Below, piece by piece: positions 1-10,764 of a DNA stretch of 64,000 nucleotides. The notes beneath the pieces were generated by a model, which was not told the DNA's origin, ran no database searches, and worked only from the letters and a program-made list of their open reading frames with translations. A program made the position numbers and the translations under genes. The stretch comes from Bacteroidota bacterium (GTDB taxonomy: Bacteria > Bacteroidota > Bacteroidia > Bacteroidales > Lentimicrobiaceae). The DNA lies in assembly GCA_009773455.1 (NCBI GenBank), contig WSXU01000017.1, forward strand, positions 1-64,000. The letters are read 5' to 3'. The number at the start of each line of letters is the position of its first letter. The first letter of the stretch is position 1.

Positions 1-3000
1 TTCTGTAGAAATACTCTTTGTCTTCAGGGGTGGTATCGGGGTCATCCAGCAGGCTGGTGAAGCCCAGGATTCCATTGAGTGGTGTCCTGATTTCATGCGA
101 CATATTGTTCAGAAATGCTGTTTTTAGTCTGTCGCTTTCTTCAGCTTTGGCAAGTGCATCGCGCAGATCCTGTTCTGCCTTTTTTCGCTGGATCGACAAA
201 CTGATCTGGTGTGAGACGAATTCAAGCACCTCAACATCCTTTTGCGAATAAGCCTCCGGATTGTGATAACTCTGCACCACCAATGCTCCGATGGCCCTGC
301 CGTCAACAACCAACGGAACACCCAGCCATTCCTGGCAGATTTCACCAACAATTTCAAGTACACCCGATTTGTTGAGCTTTTCTATCTCTTCCCTGTCGGC
401 CAACAAAGATTTATTGTGCCTGATAACAAAACCTGTGGCCGATTTCGCAGCCGGCCATTCCGGAATATTATCCTTTTCATCCCTGAAATAGGGTGACGAA
501 AGCATGTCGGTTTTTTCGTCATAAAAAGCGATGTAAAAATTCGTTGTATCAAGCAGTGTACCCAGTTGTTCCCTGATGATCAGGAACAACTGCTCAAGGT
601 CGTTCGTTACCAGCACAGCATTGGATATCTGAAAAAGAACCCGTTGAATGCGCTCAGCCTGTTTCCGCTCAGTTATATCATGACCTATCCCTACAAGTCC
701 GCTAACCTGTCCGTTTTCGTCATGGAGCGGGATTTTGGAGGTAAGCATCCAGCGTATTTTGCCATCGGGATCCTTCACATCATCCTCGCTGTTGATGAGA
801 GGCTTACCAGTCCTGATCACTTCAAGATCGTCCTCAAATCCCCTTTTGCCTGCTTCCGGTCCGATCAGATCTAAGTCTGTTTTTCCAAGTGCTTCCGACT
901 CTTCATGCATACCCAGCAATTCCAGGTCAGCCCGGTTGGCTACAATTTTCCGGCAACCCGTATCTTTAAAGTATATGGTATCCGGCAGGTTGTCGATCAG
1001 GGTGCGAAGCAATATTCTTTCACGCTGTATGGCTTCCTCGGCCTGTTTGCGCTCGGTGATGTCGATGATCGAGATGATGCCGGCATGCCGGCCACGGTAC
1101 AGAATACTACTCCCGCTGAGATACACCCATCTCTCGGCACCTCCTTTCATCTGAATTTTAAACTCATAGGATGGCACGGCAGACAAACCTTCCTGTCTCC
1201 TTTTGCCTCTTTCCCTGATCAGTTTCCGGTATTCACTGGAACTGATATCCCAGAAATTCATATTATATAATTCTTCAGCGCTATAACCACTGATCCGGGC
1301 TCCGGCCGGATTGGTGTACACCCAACGGTCATCCTGGTAGATCATGATCGCATAGGGCGATGATTCTGCCAGGGTTCTGAATTTGTCTTCACTTTCACGG
1401 AGTGCCTGTAGCGCATGTTTCCTTGATGTGATGTCCCTGACAATAACCTGTAATGCATTTTGACCCATGTACTTAACCGGCAGACTGATGATTTCCACAT
1501 CAAAAACTTCCTTGTTCAGCCTGAAGAATTTCTCTTCTGCAAATTCAGAAGGAACACCGGTTTCCATAACCGTTTTGATCCTTTGCATGGCTTTTTCCCT
1601 GGAATCGGGGTGCACAAAATCCAGTACCGGAATGTTCCGGATTTCCTCAAAGGAAGAAGCTCCCAAAACCTTCAATGCTGCAGGATTGGCAAACAGGACC
1701 CTGTTGTCGGCGTGAACAACCACTGCATCCGGAAGGTATTCCACTATCTGCCTGTATTTGGCTTCACTTTCTTTCAGATCCTGCTCAGAAGTTTTCCGGC
1801 TGGTAATGTCACGGCCGAAAACCACCAGCCCCTTCCTGCTCCCATCGGTATTGAAGAGTGGTGTTTTAATGACTTCATAGGTTTTTAATTTACCATCTAC
1901 ACCAGGTATTTCCTCATCCTGAACCGACAATACCCCCTTTGTCCAGGCAATTTCATCCGATTTTTCACAGTTCATGAATGCCTGGTAATAGATGGGATGG
2001 GTTTCTGAGGCAAGTTCCGAATCCTTCTTGAGGTAATAATCAACCCCGGTAAGCCCGAACAACTCAAGGTCAGCTTCGTTGGCCTGTAACCAGCGGCCGG
2101 CACCATCTTTAAAGCAGATAATGTCTTTTGTTCCGTTGATCAGGCTCAAAAGCTGCTCCTCCTTGGTCCTAAGGGCTTCTTCAACATTCCTTCGCCCCGT
2201 GATGTCTTCGTGCTGAATAATCACATTGGCCAGTTTCCCATTCTCATCAAGTATCGGATATGCCTTGTTGGCAAACCAGGCTTTTTTCTTATCCTTTATC
2301 GCAATGTCCATGCTTTCGGCAGCTGAGGCGATATCAAAAAACACCTCCCATTCTGCCATCCTGTGATCTCTGAAAACGGTCTCCAGGGTTTTATCGATAC
2401 CGTTCTTAATTATTTCCCTATCCCTGAATATGTTATATACCCTTCCTTCAATAGCTCCGGGATCGACACCAAACAATTCACAAAGTTTCGGGTTCACCCT
2501 TAAACACCAGCCTTCAGGATCCAGTATCTGCATACTGGTAGCTGATTGTAAAAACATTTGCTCGAAAAATCTGCGTTGCTTTTCGAGTTCTGCCTCCACC
2601 TTCCTGCGTTGGGTTATGTCTCTGAAAAACGACTGGTATGTACCATCAGGCATCAATCTTGAGTGCATTTCAATAACGACCGTGGAACCGTCTTTACGCT
2701 TCATCAGCCTTTCATTGATCAGGGTCTCTCCCTGATTCAGTTTATTGTAGTTCAACGGTTTGTGACTGAGTTCACCGGTGTCGAAAAGCTGCCTGATGTT
2801 CATCCCCAGCAACTCCTCCCGGCTATAACCAGTCAGTTCGGTTGAACGTGAATTCACAGTGATAAAATTTCCACCGGCATCACCCTGAAAAAAAGCATCT
2901 GTTGCCATTTCAAGCAGCATCCTGAATTTTTCTTCACTCTGCTTCAATGTCTCCTCTGCGATTTTCCTTTCACTGATATCCCTGAAATTAAAGGCAATCG

Positions 3001-3439
3001 ATTCGATTCCAGGCATCGTCAACAAATTACTGATCGTACTTTCAATCCAGCGCCACGATCCGTCCCGGTTAATAAATCGATACCTGATGGTCGGTACCAG
3101 GGTGGGGTTGCTTATAACCTCGTTGATTGCACCCATCACCATCGGTAGATCCTCCGGATGGGTAGACTGATCGGGAGTTAGCGGCATTTCTTCGTCAACT
3201 GCATAACCGAAAATTCTTTTTGCCGACGGGCTGATGTATCTGAATTTCCCTCCCCTGTCGATCAGGGTAATTCCATCAGGGGCATTTTCGATCAATGACT
3301 GGAAACTGATATCATCAAATGCCGGAGTTTTCTGATTGTTGTTCCCGATGCTCATGCGAACGGGGTCAGATACTTTTCCTTTACTTTTCGTCATGATCTC
3401 ACTTGACGTTGCAGGTTTTTGCAGATTTTTTTTCTTCAT
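1..3439 (-). CDS. Multi-PAS/GAF sensor histidine kinase (3' end beyond window)
   Basis: Reading the minus strand from an ATG at 3439 gives an open frame of about 1146 codons to the window edge without a stop. I read seven consecutive PAS domains at roughly residues 40-166, 167-282, 283-420, 421-553, 555-677, 680-801 and 803-929. Most end in the linker DIT/S-x-RK. A GAF domain follows (about 933-1091), then the start of a HisKA domain with the H-box HEIRTPLNG near positions 80-97. There is no signal peptide or membrane segment in the part seen, so it is probably a cytoplasmic sensor. The ATPase domain, and possibly receiver domains, lie outside the window. The PAS ligands cannot be told from sequence. 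No neighbour response regulator is visible; it may be a hybrid kinase. Confidence 0.9.
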   Translation of the reverse strand, partial: MKKKNLQKPATSSEIMTKSKGKVSDPVRMSIGNNNQKTPAFDDISFQSLIENAPDGITLIDRGGKFRYISPSAKRIFGYAVDEEMPLTPDQSTHPEDLPMVMGAINEVISNPTLVPTIRYRFINRDGSWRWIESTISNLLTMPGIESIAFNFRDISERKIAEETLKQSEEKFRMLLEMATDAFFQGDAGGNFITVNSRSTELTGYSREELLGMNIRQLFDTGELSHKPLNYNKLNQGETLINERLMKRKDGSTVVIEMHSRLMPDGTYQSFFRDITQRRKVEAELEKQRRFFEQMFLQSATSMQILDPEGWCLRVNPKLCELFGVDPGAIEGRVYNIFRDREIIKNGIDKTLETVFRDHRMAEWEVFFDIASAAESMDIAIKDKKKAWFANKAYPILDENGKLANVIIQHEDITGRRNVEEALRTKEEQLLSLINGTKDIICFKDGAGRWLQANEADLELFGLTGVDYYLKKDSELASETHPIYYQAFMNCEKSDEIAWTKGVLSVQDEEIPGVDGKLKTYEVIKTPLFNTDGSRKGLVVFGRDITSRKTSEQDLKESEAKYRQIVEYLPDAVVVHADNRVLFANPAALKVLGASSFEEIRNIPVLDFVHPDSREKAMQRIKTVMETGVPSEFAEEKFFRLNKEVFDVEIISLPVKYMGQNALQVIVRDITSRKHALQALRESEDKFRTLAESSPYAIMIYQDDRWVYTNPAGARISGYSAEELYNMNFWDISSSEYRKLIRERGKRRQEGLSAVPSYEFKIQMKGGAERWVYLSGSSILYRGRHAGIISIIDITERKQAEEAIQRERILLRTLIDNLPDTIYFKDTGCRKIVANRADLELLGMHEESEALGKTDLDLIGPEAGKRGFEDDLEVIRTGKPLINSEDDVKDPDGKIRWMLTSKIPLHDENGQVSGLVGIGHDITERKQAERIQRVLFQISNAVLVTNDLEQLFLIIREQLGTLLDTTNFYIAFYDEKTDMLSSPYFRDEKDNIPEWPAAKSATGFVIRHNKSLLADREEIEKLNKSGVLEIVGEICQEWLGVPLVVDGRAIGALVVQSYHNPEAYSQKDVEVLEFVSHQISLSIQRKKAEQDLRDALAKAEESDRLKTAFLNNMSHEIRTPLNGILGFTSLLDDPDTTPEDKEYFYR

Positions 3440-3627
3440 GGCAATAAATGGATAGTTACCGCCTGTGAGCGGTTGAGTAAGAACCAGATGACAAGAACAA
3501 AAGTGCAGAACAGGTACGGGTACATTTTACCGGGAATCCCCGAAAAATTCTGAAATAATTCCGATAAAAGTAGTAAAAACAGCTCAGGCCTGAAGTCAAT
3601 AGGAATTAAAATTTAAAATCAGTTTGG

Positions 3628-3785
3628 GATTCCTCACTTCGTTCGGAATGACAGATAGTTAACATCTAGAGCTATGGATGGTGGCGGCTTTGCCACCACC
3701 ATCCATCACCCATCCATCACTCTCCGGAAAGCTTTGTCATTCCGAACGAAGTGAGGAATCCCTGAAAAATCAGCCGGATTGTAAT
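3628..3785. repeat. Palindromic MITE/REPIN-like element, copy 1
   Basis: A 25-bp sequence at 3628-3652 is the exact reverse complement of 3736-3760 (core CATTCCGAACGAAGTGAGGA). Between the arms sits a GC-rich hairpin at about 3675-3704 built from GGTGGC and GCCACC. Outside the right arm an AT-rich tail contains a CCGGAT motif that recurs in copies 2 and 3. In one frame the arm translates to HSERSEES, a string that recurs in spurious database ORFs. The element lies between the divergent kinase and lipoprotein genes. No transposase is nearby. Confidence 0.8.
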
Positions 3786-3930
3786 ATAAAATCAAACATA
3801 AATTCCGGTTCAACAGACCCGATAGCTTTCAGTGGAGGTGCTTCACAGATATTTTCATAAAAAATTCAGTGGCACAAACTGATCATCCTGCAATAAAACG
3901 GCCGCTCTGCCGTATTAAATGGGTTATCAT

Positions 3931-3938
3931 TATCTTTG
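3931..3938 (+). promoter_or_regulatory. Bacteroidota -7 promoter element (TATCTTTG)
   Basis: An exact match to TAnnTTTG lies 18 bp before the ATG at 3956. It falls inside the longer open frame that begins with GTG at 3869, so it argues for 3956 as the true start of the lipoprotein gene. Confidence 0.6.
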
Positions 3939-3955
3939 CAGTCACATACCCAAAC

Positions 3956-5419
3956 ATGAATCACCTTTCAGGAATATATACAGGAGCAGTCGCATTGCTG
4001 ATCATTGTCTTTTTGTCAGCCTCCTGTACAAAGGAAGAACCCATCGATAAAGATCCGGGGTTAAAGCTGGAATTTTCCGGCGATACCGTGTTTTTCGACA
4101 CCGTTTTTACATCCGTTGGCACTGCCACCCAGATTTTCAAGGTTTTCAATCCGTCCAAAGACAGGATTATTATCAGTTCAATAGAACTGGCTCGGGGTGA
4201 AGCTTCTCCTTTCCGTTTTAATATTGACGGGATTGCATCAACCCGGATTACTGATCTTGAGATAGCAGGAAATGACAGCGTTTTTGTATTTGTCAAAGTC
4301 ACCATTGATCCCGGTCAGGCCAATGCCCCTCTCGTCCAGAACGATAGTATTGTTTTCATTACCAACAACAACAGGCAGGATGTAAAACTACTTGCCTGGG
4401 GACAGGATGCGTATTTTTACAGGAACGGGATCATCGGAAGCGATTACATTTTTACTGCCGATAAGCCCCATGTGATTTACGGATTTCTTGCGGTGGATTC
4501 ACTTTACACCCTCACAATTGAAGCCGGGGCCAGGGTTTGTTTGCACGCTGGTGCGATTTTACTGGTTTACCGTGACGCCACGCTTAAAGTCAACGGAACA
4601 GCCGAAAATCCTGTGATTTTTGAAGGCGACCGGCTTGAAGATTACTTCAGGGATATCCCCGGCCAATGGGGCAGGATATGGCTCTACGCCGGAAGTATTG
4701 ACAATGAAATCAATTATGCCATCATACGCAACGGGGAAGTCGGGATTCATGCCGACACCACCGGCAATTCCCTCAACCCTACCCTGCGCATTTCCAACTC
4801 ACTGATATACAATATGTCTGAAACCGGAATCCTTGGCCAGGGAACCAGACTGAAAGCAGCCAACTGCGTTATCGGGAACTGCGGCAGCCAGTCTGTGACA
4901 CTGAGCCTCGGCGGAGACTACGATTTCAGGCATTGTACCATTGGCAATTTCTGGAACAGGTCATACCGGAAAGTACCGGCCCTGCTTCTGAACAACTATT
5001 ACTACGATACATCAAACACAGTGCAGGTGAGAGACCTGACCAGAGCATACTTCGGCAACTGTGTTATTTATGGTGAAAAAGATGAAGAGATTGCCCTTGA
5101 TCAGGATGCTGAAGGTGGAATTTTCAATTATCGTTTTGACCACTGCCTTTTAAAAACTGAATTGAACACTTCGTCTGAATTGAATTATATCAATTGTATT
5201 AAGAATGAAGACCCCTGGTTCAAAGACCCCTATATTTCATCATTTCAACCTGACACTCTCATATCTGCCGTTGTCGATAAAGGTTCCGCTCAAATTACTT
5301 CAGGTGCATTTATTAACCTGAATACCGACCTTGACGGAAATTCAAGGATCAGCGACACTGCACCTGATCTGGGTGCCTATGAGTTTAAAGAGGCTGTTCC
5401 GGCAAGGCGCAGACGTTAA
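3956..5419 (+). CDS. Lipoprotein with right-handed beta-helix-like repeats
   Basis: The chosen ATG gives a classic lipoprotein signal peptide: a hydrophobic stretch ending in the lipobox LSAS followed by Cys at about residue 22. The mature protein (about 465 aa) starts with a region of beta character that may be an Ig-like domain (up to about residue 150). It continues with repeated short strands rich in N, D, G and I that look like a pectate-lyase-type parallel beta-helix (for example around YAIIRNGEVGIHAD and SNSLIYNMSETG). The C-terminus has the motif SRISDTAPDLGAYEF, common at the end of Bacteroidota beta-helix proteins (choice-of-anchor Q-like). No catalytic residues were recognised. It probably sits in the outer membrane. 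The upstream GTG at 3869 is rejected because the promoter lies inside that extension. Confidence 0.85.
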   Translation: MNHLSGIYTGAVALLIIVFLSASCTKEEPIDKDPGLKLEFSGDTVFFDTVFTSVGTATQIFKVFNPSKDRIIISSIELARGEASPFRFNIDGIASTRITDLEIAGNDSVFVFVKVTIDPGQANAPLVQNDSIVFITNNNRQDVKLLAWGQDAYFYRNGIIGSDYIFTADKPHVIYGFLAVDSLYTLTIEAGARVCLHAGAILLVYRDATLKVNGTAENPVIFEGDRLEDYFRDIPGQWGRIWLYAGSIDNEINYAIIRNGEVGIHADTTGNSLNPTLRISNSLIYNMSETGILGQGTRLKAANCVIGNCGSQSVTLSLGGDYDFRHCTIGNFWNRSYRKVPALLLNNYYYDTSNTVQVRDLTRAYFGNCVIYGEKDEEIALDQDAEGGIFNYRFDHCLLKTELNTSSELNYINCIKNEDPWFKDPYISSFQPDTLISAVVDKGSAQITSGAFINLNTDLDGNSRISDTAPDLGAYEFKEAVPARRRR

Positions 5420-5431
5420 ACCAGTGAAGGA

Positions 5432-5469
5432 TAAAAAAAACAGCCACCTGATTCAGTGGCTGTTTTTTT
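5432..5469. terminator. Bidirectional rho-independent terminator
   Basis: The arms ACAGCCAC and GTGGCTGT are separated by an 8-nt loop and flanked by an A-run on the left and a T-run on the right. It sits between the convergent lipoprotein and sucD genes and can serve both. Confidence 0.85.
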
Positions 5470-5483
5470 GGTGTTATAACAAT

Positions 5484-6356
5484 TTATTTCTTCAGCAATT
5501 CAAGCATTTTTGCACCGATTTCAGCCGGCGAATCCACCACATGCACCCCGCATTCCCTGAGAATGGCTTTCTTTGCTTCGGCTGTATCGCCTTCTCCGCC
5601 GACAATGGCGCCTGCATGGCCCATGGTGCGGCCTTTGGGAGCAGTTGCCCCTGCAATAAAGCTGACCACCGGCTTGGTCCCATGCTCTTTGATCCAGTAT
5701 CCGGCTTCAGCTTCCATGCCTCCACCAATTTCACCGATCATCACAATGCCTTTGGTTTCAGGGTCTGCCATAAAGAGTTCAACGGCATCGCGTGTGGTGG
5801 TTCCGATGATCGGATCCCCACCGATACCAATGGCCGTGGTCTGGCCCAGTCCGGCTTTGGTAAGCTGATCAACGGCTTCGTAGGTAAGGGTACCTGAACG
5901 GCTTACAATCCCCACAATCCCTTTCTGGTGGATAAAACCCGGCATAATGCCGATCTTGGCTTCACCCGGCGTCATGATACCAGGGCAGTTCGGCCCTATC
6001 AATCTGCTATTCCGGCTTTTCAGGTATTCTTTTGCCATCATCATATCCTTTACAGGAATTCCCTCTGTTATACATACGATGACCTTGATTCCGGCATCGG
6101 CTGCTTCCATAATGGCATCGGCTGCAAAGGCAGGCGGCACAAAAATGATGGAAACATTGGCATCTGTTTCCTTCACGGCATCGGCAACCGTATTGAAAAC
6201 CGGACGCCCCAGGTGGAATTTGCCTCCCTTGCCCGGCGTGATCCCGCCAACGACATTGGTGCCGTATTCAATCATCTGTGAAGCATGAAATGTGCCTTCG
6301 GTGCCGGTAAAACCCTGCACGATAACCCTGGAATCTTTGTTGACAAGAATACTCAT
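5484..6356 (-). CDS. sucD: Succinyl-CoA synthetase alpha subunit
   Basis: This 290-residue protein matches the usual length of the ADP/GDP-forming succinate-CoA ligase alpha subunit, which interconverts succinyl-CoA and succinate with substrate-level phosphorylation. It has the N-terminal CoA-binding Rossmann domain ([29 protein letters not shown]). It also has the [11 protein letters not shown] and [10 protein letters not shown] motifs of the ligase fold. The phospho-histidine loop [15 protein letters not shown] is present, with the active-site His near residue 246. No sucC lies beside it here; split alpha and beta subunit loci are known in this phylum. It shares a bidirectional terminator with the convergent lipoprotein gene. 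Confidence 0.97.
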   Translation of the reverse strand: MSILVNKDSRVIVQGFTGTEGTFHASQMIEYGTNVVGGITPGKGGKFHLGRPVFNTVADAVKETDANVSIIFVPPAFAADAIMEAADAGIKVIVCITEGIPVKDMMMAKEYLKSRNSRLIGPNCPGIMTPGEAKIGIMPGFIHQKGIVGIVSRSGTLTYEAVDQLTKAGLGQTTAIGIGGDPIIGTTTRDAVELFMADPETKGIVMIGEIGGGMEAEAGYWIKEHGTKPVVSFIAGATAPKGRTMGHAGAIVGGEGDTAEAKKAILRECGVHVVDSPAEIGAKMLELLKK

Positions 6357-6636
6357 ATATCGGATACTTTGGTTGTGCCTTCTGTAAATTTGACTCTAAC
6401 AAGCAAAAAACGCTAATTTTGTTCAAAAAAGTGAGCAAAATTGCTTATTTTTAATGGTTCTTAATTCGATTGGCAGTCATTCTTTTGCCTCAAGCAAAGA
6501 CGTACAGACGCAATGAAATGATTTTTAATAAGTAAAATTCAATGCTTATTTTTCCAATATCCTAAAAATCATAAGTTTAATATTTGTGACCGGACTATTG
6601 GAAATATCAGGCATTAAATATAAGAAAAAAGATCAG

Positions 6637-8040
6637 ATGAACCCGGCATTGTTCAACATCAGCGACACCATCTGTGCCTTATCTACCCCGGCCGGCTCAG
6701 GAGCCATAGGTGTAATCCGGCTCTCGGGACCGGATGCCATTGCCCTGTGCCGGAAATATTTTCAATCGAAGAACAGCAACTTCGATCTTGAAAAAGCGGC
6801 TTCGCATACCATCCATTTCGGACGGATCAGCGAAAACAACACGCTTATTGATGAGGTACTGGTTTCCGTTTTCAGAAACCCACAGTCATACACCGGCCAG
6901 GACATTGTTGAGATTTCCTGTCACGGTTCGGTTTATATCCAGCGGAAAATCATTGAATTGCTCCTTTCTGCAGGTGCCCGGCTTGCCGAACCCGGTGAAT
7001 TTACGCTAAGGGCGTTTCTGAACGGTAAATTCGATCTTTCGCAGGCTGAAGCCGTGGCTGACCTGATTGCCTCCAATTCAGAATCGTCGCACCGTTTGGC
7101 CATGAGCCAGATGCGGGGTGGATTTTCATTAAAAATCGGCGAACTACGCGCCCGGCTGGTAGATTTTGCCTCCCTCATCGAACTCGAACTTGACTTCAGC
7201 GAGGAAGATGTTGAGTTTGCCGACCGCACTGCCCTTTTCCAGCTGCTCGAAACCATCAGGACAGAAATTGATGGCCTGAAGTCGAGCTTTGCACTCGGAA
7301 ATGTGATGAAACACGGCATCCCTGTGGCCATTGCCGGCAAACCGAATGTGGGCAAATCAACCCTGCTGAACGCCCTGCTGAACGAGGAACGCGCCATCGT
7401 TTCTGAAATCCCCGGCACTACCCGCGATGCCATCGAAGATACCATCAGCATCCAGGGGGTGACCTTCCGGTTTATTGATACTGCCGGACTCAGGCACACC
7501 GAAGACACCATCGAAAGCATCGGCATTGGCCGCACTTACGAGAAGATGAACCAGGCATCGGTGGTGCTGTATGTTTTCGACATCAATACCACCACCGAGA
7601 AAGAGATTGATGAAGCCATAGCCGATATCCGCCAGCAACTCGACGATCCCGGAAAACAGATTATTCCGGTGGCCAACAAAACCGATATGCTGCTGGCAGC
7701 CCCGCACTCCTTTAAAAAACTGGTTGAACTCGACACCCTGTTTGTCTCTGCCAAACGCGATGAAAACATCAACCTGATCACCGAACGCCTGCTGAAATCG
7801 GCGCACAGCGGCGAAACCAACGACCAGACCATTGTTTACAGCCTGCGCCACTTCGAAGCACTCACCCGTGCCGCCCAAAGCATTGAGAGTATTGAAAAGG
7901 GCTTTGCCGACAACATCCCCTCCGATCTGATTGCCATCGATATCCGCCAGGCATTGTATCACCTCGGTTCCATTACCGGAGAAGTGACCACCGAAGAGTT
8001 GCTGGGGAATATATTCGGGAAGTTTTGTATCGGAAAGTAA
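6637..8040 (+). CDS. mnmE: tRNA uridine-5-carboxymethylaminomethyl modification GTPase MnmE
   Basis: MnmE works with MnmG to modify U34 of tRNAs reading split codon boxes. Starting at the ATG at 6637 the protein begins MNPALFNISDTICALSTPAG, as in the family. The open frame could extend to 6586, but that N-terminal extension is not typical. Seen: the N-terminal tetrahydrofolate-binding domain; the G1 motif GKPNVGKST; G3 DTAG followed by the Arg/Thr-rich switch II; G4 NKTD; and the C-terminal CIGK, whose Cys is characteristic of the family. At 467 aa it is full length. It stands alone, with no mnmG in the window. Confidence 0.97.
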   Translation: MNPALFNISDTICALSTPAGSGAIGVIRLSGPDAIALCRKYFQSKNSNFDLEKAASHTIHFGRISENNTLIDEVLVSVFRNPQSYTGQDIVEISCHGSVYIQRKIIELLLSAGARLAEPGEFTLRAFLNGKFDLSQAEAVADLIASNSESSHRLAMSQMRGGFSLKIGELRARLVDFASLIELELDFSEEDVEFADRTALFQLLETIRTEIDGLKSSFALGNVMKHGIPVAIAGKPNVGKSTLLNALLNEERAIVSEIPGTTRDAIEDTISIQGVTFRFIDTAGLRHTEDTIESIGIGRTYEKMNQASVVLYVFDINTTTEKEIDEAIADIRQQLDDPGKQIIPVANKTDMLLAAPHSFKKLVELDTLFVSAKRDENINLITERLLKSAHSGETNDQTIVYSLRHFEALTRAAQSIESIEKGFADNIPSDLIAIDIRQALYHLGSITGEVTTEELLGNIFGKFCIGK

Positions 8041-8196
8041 TAATCATTCATTATTGGTGGCCAATCAGACCTCTTTGTGTCAACAATAACAATTATTTGT
8101 ATAAAATACTGTCCAAGAGGAGTTGACCATCTCCGTTTAGTAGCCAGATTTTTTTTATCAGGCATCTTTCAAACATATTAAACATTTCAAAACATA

Positions 8197-8229
8197 TTTG
8201 GAAATCAGATAAAAACCTTATTATCTTTG
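8197..8229 (+). promoter_or_regulatory. Promoter of the dockerin-like secreted protein gene
   Basis: TTTG at 8197-8200 (-33) and TATCTTTG at 8222-8229 (-7) are 21 bp apart, close to the Bacteroidota consensus. The leader to the ATG at 8350 would be about 110 nt. The rest of the 309-bp gap from 8041 to 8349 is AT-rich and shows no gene. Confidence 0.6.
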
Positions 8230-8349
8230 TAAATATCAGGCGTTGGCTATTCTCTGATCCGATGGTATTCATTTCCGATAAAATAGTTTGAGTATCTGAT
8301 TATTTATCTACCATTTTTGTATGTTTTATAGTTTAAAGTTATTATATCC

Positions 8350-10707
8350 ATGAAAAACACTCTGTCCTGGTTTCAATATACTATGCTTGTAATTGGAGCC
8401 ACAGTAATATTCTCCCTCACATTCACACTGGTTGGACCAGCCTGCCATGCTGGTGAAAGACCATCCGGCCTTCTGTTACCACCCGACGGAAGTCCAGAAA
8501 TTCAGGTTTCGGCATCTTCGATTTCAGACACTATATTTCAATACTACTTTGATCAGATTCTGGAATATACGGTCTCTGCTACAAATCTGAATTCCGATCT
8601 GGTATTGACCATTGAGACTTTTTCTCCTGTTTCGGGACCACCAATTACAATTTCCCTGACCAGAGAATCGGGTTATGGGGAACAAATTTCGATTGTTCCC
8701 GAAGGTGGAACGGTTGACAATACCACAATTTATGTGAAGGGTTATAATATGGAACCGGACCCCCCATATTTTCTGGGAGCAATAACGCATTCAAGCACCG
8801 GTGCCCAGGACGTAGTGGTTCCCGTTGATATCCTTGTTGGTATACCTCCCGTGGGGCCAACACCCGTGGCAACCATTGGGAATGTTATTTCTCTTCCCGA
8901 ATCCAGTGTATTGATACCGATTCATGTCACAGACTTTGAATATATTGGCTATGCCACATATGTCATTGTTTTCAACCCTCAGGTAATGACATTCAGTGAT
9001 ATTACAAACAGTTACTTTGGAAATATGGTTTATTTTGATCTTGGAGAGCTTATTTCGCCAACAGAACAGGAACTGGAAATCAGTATCGGATACTCCTTTG
9101 AAGGACGGCTAATTGTCCCTGACGGAGAGAAGTTATTTGATATGGTTTTCACCTATCATGAAGGATGTTCCGGAATAAATTTTGTTGAAGGCTTTTATTT
9201 AACCCCCTGGGATCCATATGGCCGCTGGTTTATATATGAGCCTTTCGGCGATTTTTTTATCAACGGCTCTGTCGGACCACCTCCGCCTCCACCGGTCATC
9301 TCGGTTTCGTTAGCCAACAACTCATCAGTAACATATAATCAGATGGTGACCCCACCAACACCTTACCAGGTATCAGCCACCAACCTTACCAATGATCTTG
9401 TTATTGATGTTTCTGCATTATCCGGTTTTCCTGAAGGGTGTCAGTCTGAGATTTCGCTTTTGCCAAACCAGGCCTTTTCAGCACAACTTGTTATATCTCC
9501 GGTAAACGGCATGATCGATACAACAATATATATCATGCCGAATTATGGTACTCCATTCTATGCCAGCTGCAATTTAATTCATTCAAGCAATAACGCTGAA
9601 ACCATCACACGCCGGGTTACCATTGAGAATATTTTTTCGTATCATTTCGCACCCGTAGTGACCATTCCGGATGTTCATGCTATTCCCGGATCTTTAATCA
9701 ATATTCCGGTAATGGTTGAAAGCTTTGAAGATGCAGGAGTAGGATATTACACCATTGAATTTGATCCTACGGTTCTGACATATTCAGGGCTTGAGAATGT
9801 ATATCCGGGCCTTATTGTTGAAAACTGCCCTGATTGCAATGATCCGGATTACTGCTTATATCAGACTGATAAGATTTGTTCTGAAGTTACGGGGATTGAC
9901 CCTACACATAGCAGGATCAATATTCATTATTATCATGAAGCGATTTCTCATGGCATGTTGGTTATTCCTGATGGTGTAACCTTATTTGAACTAACTTTCA
10001 ATTATTCCGGAGGTTACTCTGCACTCACTTTTACAGATGGTAATTACCTATACTGTGGAAATGGCATTCCCACAGATCCGGTAATCATCAACGAGCCCTT
10101 TGAAAATTATTATTTCAACGGCTCTGTTGGACCATTTCCTAAAACAGTCAGCCTGGAACTCAACCTCGAAGGGCTGTACAGAACAGCGGATGGCATAATG
10201 ACACAGGCCCAGGGCCGCGCCTTCCCCGAAGGGATAGGCGACGAGATTACCATTGGTCTGGCTCACAGCAGCCCACCCTATGCCTTGGAATTTGAAACAG
10301 ATCCTTTACCATTGAACAGGAACGGCATCTGCACATTTGAAATTCCCGGTACGCTGGATGGCAACCATTATGTTGTAATCAAACACCGCAACAGCGTTGA
10401 AACATGGTCAGCAAACCCGGTTGATTTCTCAGGAAATACCATTTCGTGCAATTTCACCTCATCTGCGGAATCTGTTTTCGGAAATAACCTGAAACTTTTG
10501 GGGAACAAATACTGCATATATTCCGGAGATATTAACCAGGACGGCATCGTGGATACAGGAGACATCACATTGCTTGATAACGACGCATCCTCATTTTCTG
10601 AAGGTTACATTGTTACCGATCTGAATGGAGATGGCAATGCCGATACCGGTGATATGACCATCATCGACAACAACGCTTCGGGATTTGCAGGCACAGTTAA
10701 ACCTTAA
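8350..10707 (+). CDS. Secreted protein with two cohesin-like domains and a C-terminal dockerin-like module
   Basis: A signal peptide (hydrophobic residues about 13-35) starts this 785-aa protein. The body holds two similar blocks. Each has a beta-sandwich segment opening with SVSLANNSS-like sequence and a cohesin-like segment (about 170-310 and 435-600). The cohesin-like segments share the pattern IPV-x-V-x-x-FEDAG...FDPTVLTYSG. The last 60 residues (726-785) hold two Ca-binding loops, DINQDGIVDTGD and DLNGDGNADTGD, typical of dockerin type I repeats. The chain ends in TVKP. No enzyme domain was recognised. I infer a surface or scaffolding protein. The dockerin-like tail stands where many neighbours have a T9SS sorting domain, so it could be a sorting or anchoring module. 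Confidence 0.85.
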   Translation: MKNTLSWFQYTMLVIGATVIFSLTFTLVGPACHAGERPSGLLLPPDGSPEIQVSASSISDTIFQYYFDQILEYTVSATNLNSDLVLTIETFSPVSGPPITISLTRESGYGEQISIVPEGGTVDNTTIYVKGYNMEPDPPYFLGAITHSSTGAQDVVVPVDILVGIPPVGPTPVATIGNVISLPESSVLIPIHVTDFEYIGYATYVIVFNPQVMTFSDITNSYFGNMVYFDLGELISPTEQELEISIGYSFEGRLIVPDGEKLFDMVFTYHEGCSGINFVEGFYLTPWDPYGRWFIYEPFGDFFINGSVGPPPPPPVISVSLANNSSVTYNQMVTPPTPYQVSATNLTNDLVIDVSALSGFPEGCQSEISLLPNQAFSAQLVISPVNGMIDTTIYIMPNYGTPFYASCNLIHSSNNAETITRRVTIENIFSYHFAPVVTIPDVHAIPGSLINIPVMVESFEDAGVGYYTIEFDPTVLTYSGLENVYPGLIVENCPDCNDPDYCLYQTDKICSEVTGIDPTHSRINIHYYHEAISHGMLVIPDGVTLFELTFNYSGGYSALTFTDGNYLYCGNGIPTDPVIINEPFENYYFNGSVGPFPKTVSLELNLEGLYRTADGIMTQAQGRAFPEGIGDEITIGLAHSSPPYALEFETDPLPLNRNGICTFEIPGTLDGNHYVVIKHRNSVETWSANPVDFSGNTISCNFTSSAESVFGNNLKLLGNKYCIYSGDINQDGIVDTGDITLLDNDASSFSEGYIVTDLNGDGNADTGDMTIIDNNASGFAGTVKP

Positions 10708-10764
10708 ATGTGAGAATAACAAATAATTACCAGATATTATTTACGGACTAAATCGATCAATTTC

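Noticed and set aside
3678-3860. Open frame of 60 codons containing CHSERSEES
   Set aside because: It is the translation of repeat element copy 1. This string recurs in spurious frames across genomes.
6400-6560. Possible riboswitch or RNA upstream of sucD and mnmE
   Set aside because: AT-rich, but no stable paired core or known motif could be found.
7357-7962. 201-codon frame on the minus strand
   Set aside because: Antisense shadow of mnmE.
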